Below are positions 1-5,994 of a DNA stretch of 6,100 bases, piece by piece. The DNA is taken from assembly GCA_028877195.1 (NCBI GenBank), contig JAPPIL010000056.1, positions 1-6,100 on the forward strand, in the 5' to 3' direction. Position numbers and translations under genes: made by a program. The notes under the pieces are model-generated. The model searched no databases. It saw only the letters and a list, made by a program, of their open reading frames with translations, and was not told the DNA's origin. How positions within the stretch are numbered: position 1 is the stretch's first letter; every line of letters begins with the position of its first letter. This stretch comes from Pseudomonadota bacterium (lineage in GTDB: Bacteria > Bdellovibrionota_B > Oligoflexia > Oligoflexales > JAPPIL01).

Positions 1-26
1 GTAGTATCTATCACTGATGTTCACAT

Positions 27-45
27 CTATACAGCATTTGTATAG
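27..45. repeat. AT-rich hairpin, 7-bp stem CTATACA/TGTATAG
   Basis: CTATACA (27-33) pairs perfectly with TGTATAG (39-45) around the loop GCATT. It abuts the outer arm of the long inverted repeat, sharing base 45. It could be an operator-like palindrome or part of the same structured region. No gene is visible beside it within the window. Confidence 0.4.
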
Positions 46-159
46 TCGTAAGACATACGCTGGTATTATCAGAGTCGGGGTGGATTATTTCCGAGACGAG
101 CGCTCGTGAGCGAGGAAAAATTCAGCCCCGACTCAAACCAGCATATGTCTTTAGACGAC
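45..159. repeat. Long nested imperfect inverted repeat (about 115 bases)
   Basis: Outer arms at 45-64 and 137-159 pair over about 20 bases, with one mismatch (CATACG against CATATG) and a three-base bulge. A second perfect 9-bp pair, GAGTCGGGG (72-80) with CCCCGACTC (126-134), lies inside them. Inside that, TTTCC (88-92) pairs with GGAAA (114-118), and the centre is the perfect 12-base palindrome ACGAGCGCTCGT (96-107). All pairings are nested about one axis, so the whole can fold as a single interrupted hairpin in DNA or RNA. There is no T-tract on either side and no obvious target-site duplication. It could be a 3'-UTR structure, a MITE-like or REP-like element, or a convergent-gene boundary; I cannot choose between these. 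Confidence 0.75.
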
Positions 160-171
160 AGGGGAGGAGCT

Positions 172-192
172 CGAAGGGGGGAACGCCCTTCG
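172..192. repeat. Second hairpin, 7-bp stem CGAAGGG/CCCTTCG
   Basis: CGAAGGG (172-178) pairs with CCCTTCG (186-192) around a seven-base loop. No T-tract follows it directly on the minus strand. It lies just beyond the probable terminator and may stabilise the 3' end of a read-through transcript. That role is inference. Confidence 0.5.
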
Positions 193-210
193 TAAACAAA
201 AAAGGAGAGC

Positions 211-231
211 ACGAGAGGCTTCGCCTCTCGT
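211..231 (-). terminator. 9-bp hairpin after the last gene, probable operon terminator
   Basis: ACGAGAGGC (211-219) pairs perfectly with GCCTCTCGT (223-231) around a three-base loop. On the minus strand the apex reads GCGAAGC, a sequence known to form unusually stable mini-hairpins in DNA. It begins 10 bases past the stop codon of the last gene. A T6 tract (minus strand, 203-198) follows, but about seven bases after the stem and not directly abutting it, so it is an imperfect intrinsic terminator. A T7 run also lies between the stop codon and the hairpin. Confidence 0.55.
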
Positions 232-241
232 ATAAAAAAAT

Positions 242-952
242 CTAACTGGTCTCAAACGTAAACCCAAGTGCCAGCTCTGAACGTTGAAAATTTTTGCTGC
301 TCAAAACCCCGTAGGGGAACATCAACTCGTAGCGAGCATGCAGCAGAATGTCGTTCTCCTTATCAAGGTCAAGGAAACGCAATGACACCGACATGCCAGA
401 CGACAACACTCCATGCAACTCCCAACGCGTGTGGAGAAGTTTGTATTCCTGCTTGCTACGCAAGTCCCGCTCTTCCTGCACATACAAAAATTCATGTCCG
501 ATACCCAAGTCTAGTCGCACCCACTCACCAACGGGATATACCGCTGCCGCTAACATCGCCTGTAGCGGAATGAGAGTAAGGTATATCGGCTCAATGCCTG
601 CGACAACCTCACTAGTTAGCGGATTTTTGTTCGCCTCGGTGTCATTACCCGTGCTGTTGTTTTCTTCGTTGCCCTCCAGCACGGCGGCAAAACCACTGTC
701 ATAGTAGTAGCCAAACTTCACCCCCCAACCAAACGCAAAAAACTTGCGTGCAGTCATCCCTTTCAGCGTTAGCGACGGGTAAAAGCTGGGGCGCTGGTAT
801 AATGTCTCATAAAACTGCAACTTGTCGCTGAAACTTGGGACATTCAACGCTACCTGCACTTGCATGCGGTTTTGTTGCTTAACTACCGCAGAGACTGGTG
901 CTGTCAGCAGCAGGCATGTCATGATAAAAATCGCTTGGCGGTAAATGCTCAT
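242..952 (-). CDS. Exported protein, putative outer-membrane beta-barrel
   Basis: Function unknown. The 236-aa product starts with a classical Sec signal peptide: a short basic start (MSIYRQ), a hydrophobic core at about 7-20 and a VSA cleavage site after residue 22. There is no lipobox cysteine. The mature part has no further transmembrane helix. It is made of alternating, aromatic-rich stretches such as FGWGVKFGYYYDSGF (74-88), YLTLIPLQAMLAAAVYP (124-140) and WVRLDLGIGHEFLYV (144-158), and ends LALGFTFETS. This pattern suits a small eight-to-ten-stranded outer-membrane barrel. An Asn/Glu-rich polar stretch at about 93-116 would be a surface loop. Its ATG overlaps the asd TGA in an ATGA, and I see no Shine-Dalgarno in the preceding 20 bases. 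Translation is probably coupled to asd. A soluble periplasmic beta-protein is the main alternative. Confidence 0.8.
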   Translation of the reverse strand: MSIYRQAIFIMTCLLLTAPVSAVVKQQNRMQVQVALNVPSFSDKLQFYETLYQRPSFYPSLTLKGMTARKFFAFGWGVKFGYYYDSGFAAVLEGNEENNSTGNDTEANKNPLTSEVVAGIEPIYLTLIPLQAMLAAAVYPVGEWVRLDLGIGHEFLYVQEERDLRSKQEYKLLHTRWELHGVLSSGMSVSLRFLDLDKENDILLHARYELMFPYGVLSSKNFQRSELALGFTFETS

Positions 953-1977
953 GGCATATTCAGCATATTTAGATGTTCGGTAGCTATCTGCACGGCATTG
1001 GTCGCCGCACCCTTCCTCAAGTTATCAGCAAGGATAAAAAATTGCACCCAAAATGAACGCTGTTGGCGATACGGCAACCGCACGCGTGCAACATACACCT
1101 TCCTTTTACCCGCAACATGCAAAGGTGTTGGCAACAAGGCATGGTCATCCGCCCGACACAGTTCAACCCCAACTGCCGCCGCTAAATAGTCTTGAATTTC
1201 CTGACGCGTGGTTTCACGGTCTAATTTCACCGCCACCGCCTCCCCATGCCCACGCAACACAGGCACTCGCACACATGTCGCCTGTATCGCAAGTTCAGGC
1301 AGGGCCAGAATTTTTTGCGTCTCCTGCACCATTTTTACTTCTTCAAAGCAATGTCCTGCTTCATCAAAGACATCGATCGCAGGCAAGATATTGGCATCGA
1401 TTTGCTGCGCAAAGACACGCAGGTCTGGCGTGGCATCTGCCCGTTGTCGTTCCTGCTGTTGGCGCTGCCATTCAGCTACCCCTCGTCGCCCTGCGCCAGA
1501 TACCGACTGGTAAGTTGCCACCTGCACTTGCTGGAGTTGAAACTTGTTTGCCAATGCGCCGAGCACCACCACGAGTTGAATAGTTGAACAGTTGGGATTA
1601 GCGATAAGTTTTGGCTGCTTGCGCAACAGATGGGCGTTTACTTCAGGAACGACCAAAGGCACATCATCTGCCATGCGCAAGGCACTGCTGTTATCGATCA
1701 GACAGTCGTTTTGTGCCGCTAGCTGCCGACCGAAGCGGCGGGTAAATTTTCCCCCAGCGCTCATCAACACATAGTTATAATTTTTACAGCGTTGTAGTGA
1801 GAAAGCCTGCACAGGCAACTTACGTCCCGCAAAATCCAAGCTTTGCGTTGTTGAATTTTCCGACGCATACAAGTCAACATGTTGAAACTCATGCGCCTGC
1901 AATTCAAGCAATATTTCACGACCGACCGCACCCGTAGCGCCAATTACCGCTATTTTTGCTGTTCTTTTATTCGTCAA
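949..1977 (-). CDS. asd: Aspartate-semialdehyde dehydrogenase
   Basis: Reduces L-aspartyl-4-phosphate to L-aspartate 4-semialdehyde with NADPH, the branch-point step towards lysine, diaminopimelate for peptidoglycan, threonine and methionine. In the 342 aa, the NADP-binding loop GATGAVG is at 13-19 and SAGG at 73-76. The nucleophile Cys130 lies in NPNCSTIQ, Gln157 in TYQSVSGAG, and Arg237 and His244 in RVPVLRGHGE. The Cys-to-Gln (27) and Arg-to-His (7) spacings equal those of the characterised Haemophilus influenzae enzyme. DNLRKGAATNAVQIA at 318-332 is the conserved C-terminal signature. NCSTIQ marks the shorter form found in Gram-positive and many other bacteria, not the enteric NCTV form. 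The start is TTG, with AAGGAAGAG seven bases upstream and no better in-frame start in the 32-base gap after pssA. The stop overlaps the next gene's ATG as ATGA. Confidence 0.97.
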   Translation of the reverse strand: MTNKRTAKIAVIGATGAVGREILLELQAHEFQHVDLYASENSTTQSLDFAGRKLPVQAFSLQRCKNYNYVLMSAGGKFTRRFGRQLAAQNDCLIDNSSALRMADDVPLVVPEVNAHLLRKQPKLIANPNCSTIQLVVVLGALANKFQLQQVQVATYQSVSGAGRRGVAEWQRQQQERQRADATPDLRVFAQQIDANILPAIDVFDEAGHCFEEVKMVQETQKILALPELAIQATCVRVPVLRGHGEAVAVKLDRETTRQEIQDYLAAAVGVELCRADDHALLPTPLHVAGKRKVYVARVRLPYRQQRSFWVQFFILADNLRKGAATNAVQIATEHLNMLNMP

Positions 1978-1984
1978 TGCCCAA

Positions 1985-1993
1985 CTCTTCCTT
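1985..1993 (-). promoter_or_regulatory. Shine-Dalgarno AAGGAAGAG for the TTG start of asd
   Basis: The minus strand reads AAGGAAGAG, then TTGGGCA, then the TTG at 1977. A nearer TTG at 1984 is out of frame, and no ATG or GTG is in frame between the pssA stop and this point. The site therefore fixes the TTG as the likely start. Confidence 0.75.
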
Positions 1994-2009
1994 ATCGTCG
2001 CTGCGCCCG

Positions 2010-2870
2010 CTAACCGCCATCGTTGGGGTTATCTTGCAGCGGATAAATATCATCGTCAGCGGCTAACCGTTTCCAACCCAGCAACCACTCTAGCACACCG
2101 CTCAAGGTATAGGCAGTCGCAAGTGCGAAAGCCCAGAACTTCGGGCGATAAGCGATAACCGCAAGTGCTAAAATCAACAGCACCAGAACCTTGAAAGGCT
2201 TGACTGTTTTGATGTCGATCGACTTGTGGGAACGATAAGCGACACTTGAGACCATCATCACCGATGCGGTCAAGGTCATTACAATTAAGGTGATGGTCGT
2301 CGTTTGTTTGGCAGTGATAAACTGTAGTGCGTCGCGCCAAATCTGTAGTTGCAGTTCATCAAGGCGGAGGTCATGTAAGAACAGCACATAGCTGGCGATG
2401 AAGATTGCCGCCGCTGGAATCGGCAAGCCGACAAAGTCTTGGCTCGATGTTTGTGAATGAAAGCTGTGAACATTGAATCTCGCCAGTCGCAAAGCTCCGC
2501 AAGCAAGAAAGATAAAGCACACGATCCAGCCAACCCGATCCAAAGTTCCTAGACTGTATTGAAATGCCAAGAACGCAGGTGCGACCCCAAACGACACCAA
2601 ATCACTCAAGGAATCGAGTTGCACCCCAAAAGCAGAGTGGGTTTTGGTAAGCTTTGCTACTTGCCCGTCAAGTGTATCAAAAATCGCCGCTAAAAATATC
2701 GCATATACCGCCATCACATAATCGCCGCGCAACGATGCGATGATTGCATAGTAGCCCCAGAAGAGATTGCAGGTCGTCAATAGGTTGGGTAACAAAACCA
2801 CCATGCTACTGATTTTGGCGCGTGGCTTGGGTTTGCTGGTTGGCTTCCTAGTAAAGATATTCTTCCCCAT
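2010..2870 (-). CDS. pssA: CDP-diacylglycerol--serine O-phosphatidyltransferase (phosphatidylserine synthase)
   Basis: Integral inner-membrane enzyme that makes phosphatidylserine from CDP-diacylglycerol and L-serine, the precursor of phosphatidylethanolamine. In the 286 aa, the CDP-alcohol phosphatidyltransferase motif runs D65-x2-D68-G69-x2-A72-K73-x8-G82-x3-D86-x3-D90, with all four metal-binding aspartates present. The usual arginine after Ala is lysine at 73. PssA-specific context is present: LLPNLLTTCNLFWGYYAI near 26-43, LRLARFN at 127-133 and GLPIPAAA at 148-155. These favour serine over glycerol-phosphate as acceptor. Hydrophobic segments are visible near 24-45, 50-64, 113-127, 150-165, 190-208, 226-242 and 245-265. 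The N-terminus is strongly basic and the C-terminal tail acidic. It starts with ATG two bases after the tsaB stop, with AGTAGG at the end of tsaB as a possible ribosome site. The decarboxylase gene psd, which often sits next to pssA, is absent here. Confidence 0.95.
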   Translation of the reverse strand: MGKNIFTRKPTSKPKPRAKISSMVVLLPNLLTTCNLFWGYYAIIASLRGDYVMAVYAIFLAAIFDTLDGQVAKLTKTHSAFGVQLDSLSDLVSFGVAPAFLAFQYSLGTLDRVGWIVCFIFLACGALRLARFNVHSFHSQTSSQDFVGLPIPAAAIFIASYVLFLHDLRLDELQLQIWRDALQFITAKQTTTITLIVMTLTASVMMVSSVAYRSHKSIDIKTVKPFKVLVLLILALAVIAYRPKFWAFALATAYTLSGVLEWLLGWKRLAADDDIYPLQDNPNDGG

Positions 2871-2872
2871 CG

Positions 2873-3535
2873 CTACCTACTGACGTAAGGTTGACGAATG
2901 TATAGTGGTTGCACTCCCCTTACCTCGCTTGCTTTATTGGTTGTATGCACTAGTGCGGTTAGGGATTCAAGCAACAACTGTCGATTGGCAACTGTGCGAT
3001 AAGGTATGCCCTCTGTGCGCAACCGTGTCTCCAGTTCAACCCAGTTGCCTGCGATGATACTCTGTTTGTGCGTATTAGCAATGCTTACACAATCATGTAA
3101 TTCAGCACCACGCAACTCTGTCGCACCAGCAGTCGTAGTGGTGGCGATGATCCCATAGTTAGCAGTCAAACGCAAAAAAACCGCAAGACTTGGCGGCTGG
3201 GATTGTCGTGTCGGTATTGCTTGCTGTGTCCAAGTAGCAGCGAGCACTTGCAACGACGATAGACCGCACAGGCGCACATCGCTTAACCCAAATGCTAGAC
3301 CTTTAGCGAAAGCGATACCGATCCGAATGCCTGTGAATGAGCCAGGCCCAATTGCGACGGTTATTTGAGCAGGTATGCCTGTCTTGCGGATAAGGAGTCG
3401 AGTTTGGTAGGCGAGTTGACGTTCCGCTGCTCGCTGTTGCGGGCAGATATAGTGTTCGATCAATTCACCGCTTTCGCTATCGGCAACGGCCAGTGCTACC
3501 CCAGCCAAACTCGTGTCAATCGCGAGTATGGTCAA
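2873..3535 (-). CDS. tsaB: TsaB, tRNA N6-threonylcarbamoyladenosine (t6A37) synthesis subunit
   Basis: TsaB pairs with TsaD and TsaE to transfer threonylcarbamoyl from the TsaC product to A37 of ANN-decoding tRNAs; it is a scaffold and not the catalytic subunit. The protein begins MTILAIDTS, matching the canonical TsaB start. It carries the family signature GPGSFTGIRIGI at 63-74 followed by AKGLAFG, and the late YIR near the C-terminus that corresponds to the YLR of other TsaB proteins. Length is 220 aa, close to the usual 220-235. I place the start at the TTG at 3535 because AAGGA (3544-3540) lies just upstream and the N-terminus then aligns with the family. A TTG at 3547 would add four residues and has no Shine-Dalgarno. 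It lies 15 bases after the J-protein stop and two bases before pssA. The partner genes tsaC, tsaD and tsaE are not in this window. Confidence 0.95.
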   Translation of the reverse strand: MTILAIDTSLAGVALAVADSESGELIEHYICPQQRAAERQLAYQTRLLIRKTGIPAQITVAIGPGSFTGIRIGIAFAKGLAFGLSDVRLCGLSSLQVLAATWTQQAIPTRQSQPPSLAVFLRLTANYGIIATTTTAGATELRGAELHDCVSIANTHKQSIIAGNWVELETRLRTEGIPYRTVANRQLLLESLTALVHTTNKASEVRGVQPLYIRQPYVSR

Positions 3536-3539
3536 ATTT

Positions 3540-3544
3540 TCCTT
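3540..3544 (-). promoter_or_regulatory. Shine-Dalgarno AAGGA that decides the tsaB start
   Basis: On the minus strand AAGGA is followed by four bases and then the TTG at 3535. A TTG at 3547 lies upstream of this site and would leave it inside the coding region. The site therefore favours the shorter protein beginning MTILAIDT. The spacing is at the short end of the usual range, so this is support and not proof. Confidence 0.6.
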
Positions 3545-3550
3545 CAAATT

Positions 3551-4396
3551 TTACATCTGTTCTTGAAGCTCTTCAAACAACTCTCTCTGTCTAGCGGTTA
3601 GGCGTTTGGGTAAACGATACTTGATGATTGCGTAGAAGTCGCCGCGGCTACCAGTCCTGCTATCGGGAAAGCCAAGTCCGCGCAGACGCAGTTTGGTTGC
3701 GGGTGCGACAAGTTCGGGAACTTTCAGGGTTTTGCTTGCACCATCAGGTAGGACAACTTCTTTGCTACAACCGAGCATCGCTTGGCTGATGTCCACGACG
3801 AGGTCGATTTCAATATCATTGTCAACCCGTCTAAAATTAGGGTCGGAATGAACATTTATCTGCACATAGAGATTGCCACGCCCTGCTGATGAGCTTTGGC
3901 CTTGTCCTGCAAGACGCAGCTTTGTGCCATCCTTGATGCCTGCGGGGATTTTTAGCTCTATCTTGCGATCTCCACCTTGTAGACTCAATGCCCGTCTTGC
4001 GCCAAGATATGCTTCAGTAAACGATATGTCTGCTTCCGCATATAAGTCCCGACGTGGCGCTGCCCGCCCCTGTGTGAACAGTTGCTCAAAGATACTGCCA
4101 AATCCGAATTCCGAGAAGATAGAATCAAAATCCGTATTGCGAAAGATATCCTCCTGACTGTATTGGTTGTGGAAATGCTGATGGCCTACCGCATCATAGC
4201 GCTCACGTTTTTTGGGGTCGGATAAAACCGCATATGCCTCGTTGATTTGTTTGAACTTTTCCTCCGCGGCCACCTTGTTTGGATTATCAGCTTGGCGATC
4301 GGGATGATATTTGAGTGCTAGCTGGCGATAAGATTTTTTTATTTGCTCAAGACTAGCACCTCTATCAATCCCAAGCATTTGATAGTAGTCATTCAT
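3551..4396 (-). CDS. Class B J-domain co-chaperone (DnaJ/CbpA-like)
   Basis: A J-protein that stimulates the ATPase of a DnaK-type Hsp70 and delivers client proteins to it in the cytoplasm. In the 281 aa, the J domain covers about 1-70 with the essential HPD at 31-33 and the helix IV segment PKKRERYDAVG at 61-71. A linker at about 72-115 is rich in Phe and acidic residues, with repeated DIF/SIF elements (EDIF, DSIF, SIFEQLF) in place of a long Gly/Phe region. Two beta-rich C-terminal substrate-binding domains follow (about 117-190 and 195-272), with LKIPAGIKDGTKLRLAGQGQ and LRLRGLGFPD as typical repeats. There are no CxxCxGxG zinc-finger repeats, so it is a class B protein like CbpA and not DnaJ itself. 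The start is ATG, with GAGGG 11 bases upstream and AGG directly abutting. It follows the NUDIX gene after 44 bases, the largest gap in the block. Confidence 0.94.
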   Translation of the reverse strand: MNDYYQMLGIDRGASLEQIKKSYRQLALKYHPDRQADNPNKVAAEEKFKQINEAYAVLSDPKKRERYDAVGHQHFHNQYSQEDIFRNTDFDSIFSEFGFGSIFEQLFTQGRAAPRRDLYAEADISFTEAYLGARRALSLQGGDRKIELKIPAGIKDGTKLRLAGQGQSSSAGRGNLYVQINVHSDPNFRRVDNDIEIDLVVDISQAMLGCSKEVVLPDGASKTLKVPELVAPATKLRLRGLGFPDSRTGSRGDFYAIIKYRLPKRLTARQRELFEELQEQM

Positions 4397-4440
4397 CCTA
4401 GTGTAAACCCTCGTTGCATAAACATCCCTGTGCTAAACAA

Positions 4441-5067
4441 CTACTGTTTTGCCTGAATCAGCAAACGTTTGATCGCTCGTAGCTTTGCCATCACTTCACC
4501 GACACTGCGCTCACCGCGCCGTGCTGCCGTATCCAAATCAAACCAACGCACATCATGTGATTCATCGCTCACTTGTAGCTGTTCATCAGCGTCTGCGACC
4601 AGCAAAAAATTTACATCATAATGCAGATGCTCCCTCACCGCCTTGATCGTCGGGATGGGGTGAATCTGTAAGTCAATGGGAATGCTGCGCTCCGCACCAC
4701 CGAACAGATCGTGCATGGCAAAAAAACGCAAAGAGCGCAAGCCTGATTCTTCTTTCGCCTCTCGTAAAGCGATGTCTGCGATGTTATGTTGATCAGAGTC
4801 AGCATGACCACCAAACTGTATCCAAATGTTGAGTTTACTATGAAGATTCAACGCTACCTTGTTAAGGCTGGGATCAACGACATAAGCAGAGCCAGTGATA
4901 TGACCGAGTTGGTTGCTGCGATCAAATGGGTGTGGATGTTGTGCCAAAAAGTGCCGAAAGCGGGCAAGGGTAAGGCATTGATGTCTTTGGTGCGGGCAAA
5001 AAGAAGCGTTGAGCCATGTCGCTTCGTAGGCATTTAGCACTGTGTCTAGGTCATGGGATGGTGGCAT
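4441..5067 (-). CDS. NUDIX hydrolase
   Basis: Hydrolyses a nucleoside-diphosphate-linked compound of unknown identity, most likely in the cytoplasm. From the ATG at 5067 (208 aa), the Nudix box begins with GGHADSD at 86-92 and ends with ALREAKEESGL at 100-110. The metal-binding REUxEExGU half is intact. The first half departs from the textbook GX5E: the spacing from glycine to the REU arginine is one residue longer, and an Asp-rich loop replaces the usual glutamate. I recall similar GGHxD-type boxes in other NUDIX proteins of about 200 aa, so this is probably a subfamily trait and not decay. A TTG at 5076 is in frame and overlaps the glycosyltransferase stop by four bases. I prefer the ATG five bases after that TGA, although neither start has a good Shine-Dalgarno. 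Substrate unknown; the neighbouring glycosyltransferase makes a nucleotide-sugar conceivable, which is inference only. Confidence 0.92.
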   Translation of the reverse strand: MPPSHDLDTVLNAYEATWLNASFCPHQRHQCLTLARFRHFLAQHPHPFDRSNQLGHITGSAYVVDPSLNKVALNLHSKLNIWIQFGGHADSDQHNIADIALREAKEESGLRSLRFFAMHDLFGGAERSIPIDLQIHPIPTIKAVREHLHYDVNFLLVADADEQLQVSDESHDVRWFDLDTAARRGERSVGEVMAKLRAIKRLLIQAKQ

Positions 5068-5072
5068 GTGCG

Positions 5073-5993
5073 TCAAGAACCGAGTGGAGTATTACGCCGC
5101 TGACAGCTGTTTACCAAGACCATCAACACCCCGAAACTCGCCGCAACTGCTAGCAATGTTAGTGCTGCCCACAACCTGCTGTGATAAACTAAAGCCAGTA
5201 ATCCCACTATAAGAGTGGTGCTGGTCGCTAAACTAGATATGCGGATAACGGCTGACCTTGAATAACTAAAGATCGTCAGCGCCAAGCGTAAGCGTTGCCC
5301 AAACATGAATTTAGAGACACCAGCGAGACGTTGTCGCCGATCAACAGGGTAGTATTGCCTACTAAAGTGTGAGAAAAACAGCAGCGCCCCAAAAAAATCA
5401 ACGTAGTTAAGTTGCGCGACAGCAGCAAGCACGTGCGATTGCATCACGACATAATGGCTAGTGTTGAAAAATTTACCACTGCACCACTTCATCAGTGTTT
5501 GAAAGGAGCGATAGCAAATTTTGAAAGTTAGCGTGTCCTCGCGGCGACCACGGGCGGCAAACACTATCTCACTGACCGCCGCCAGCTCAAGCAGTTTTGG
5601 GATATAGGAAGGGTTGTCTTGTCCATCAGCATCAAGGATGGCGGTAAAGCGTGGCGACAAGCGGGCGGCATACTTACAACCATGTAGAAGTGCGAGATAC
5701 AAGCCTTGCGTCGTCTCTAGCCGCAACACCTTGAGGGTCAAGTGTTCCTGCTTGGTATGCCATGCTTGTAGCCGTGCGATGCCGTCATCGCTGGAATGGT
5801 CATCAACTGCGATCAGTAAAACGTCGGTTAGCCCCAGGTCTCGAACTGCTGCCAGACTGACGGCAATATCATCAAGCAGTGCAACGATAGCTTCCTGCTC
5901 GTCTTTGATCGGCAAGATAATGCATAAATCAGGGGAGTTGCTAGTCTGTTCAGTCGCAGCAGGTTGAGCGGGCAGCACAGTGTCGGTTGACAT
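5073..5993 (-). CDS. GT2 family glycosyltransferase, membrane-anchored (DPM1/GtrB-like)
   Basis: Predicted to transfer a sugar from a nucleotide-sugar, probably to a polyprenyl phosphate at the cytoplasmic face of the inner membrane, supplying envelope glycan synthesis. Numbering from the ATG at 5993 (306 aa), the GT-A domain shows LPIKDEQEAI at 27-36, the nucleotide-binding VDDHSSDDG at 63-71 and the metal-binding DADGQDNP at 121-128. A basic ARGRRED stretch follows, then AGVSKF near 224-229, matching the G-x-SK element typical of DPM1/GtrB/ArnC-like enzymes. Two hydrophobic helices near 254-271 and 274-295 anchor the C-terminus, as in GtrB-type enzymes. An in-frame GTG at 6005 would add four residues but overlaps the upstream CDS. 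I prefer the ATG because it lies just after that CDS's TAA and has a weak GGA upstream. An in-frame TGA at 6026-6024 bounds the start. The sugar and acceptor cannot be told from sequence. Confidence 0.9.
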   Translation of the reverse strand: MSTDTVLPAQPAATEQTSNSPDLCIILPIKDEQEAIVALLDDIAVSLAAVRDLGLTDVLLIAVDDHSSDDGIARLQAWHTKQEHLTLKVLRLETTQGLYLALLHGCKYAARLSPRFTAILDADGQDNPSYIPKLLELAAVSEIVFAARGRREDTLTFKICYRSFQTLMKWCSGKFFNTSHYVVMQSHVLAAVAQLNYVDFFGALLFFSHFSRQYYPVDRRQRLAGVSKFMFGQRLRLALTIFSYSRSAVIRISSLATSTTLIVGLLALVYHSRLWAALTLLAVAASFGVLMVLVNSCQRRNTPLGS

Positions 5994-5994
5994 C

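Noticed and set aside
7..18. TCTATCACTGAT matches part of the Tn10 tet operator.
   Set aside because: Only one side of the operator palindrome is present, and no TetR-like or efflux gene is in the window. It is most likely coincidence.
1..45. A plus-strand frame open from the left edge to TAG at 43-45, possibly the end of a convergent gene.
   Set aside because: Fourteen codons are easily open by chance and nothing in them is recognisable. It would need sequence to the left.
1438..1470. A Gln/Arg-rich stretch in Asd considered as an inserted domain.
   Set aside because: It falls where other Asd proteins have a variable charged segment after SGAG, and the total length and catalytic spacing are normal.
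1053..1583. A 176-codon plus-strand open frame antisense to asd, with shorter ones beside it.
   Set aside because: It lies entirely opposite a well-supported asd with all catalytic residues. Its product is low-complexity, rich in His, Pro and Ala, with no domain pattern, so it is a shadow frame.
2056..2533. Two minus-strand open frames inside pssA in other frames.
   Set aside because: They overlap conserved PssA sequence, have no ribosome site I can see and show no family features.
3174..3180. Seven-base A or T runs inside tsaB, the J-protein gene and the glycosyltransferase gene, considered as phase-variable tracts.
   Set aside because: The runs are short and the reading frames are intact. 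Two of the genes are core functions, so slippage control is unlikely.
4397..4440. The 44-base gap before the J-protein gene, examined for an internal promoter or heat-shock element.
   Set aside because: I could not find a convincing -35/-10 pair or a CIRCE-type inverted repeat in it.
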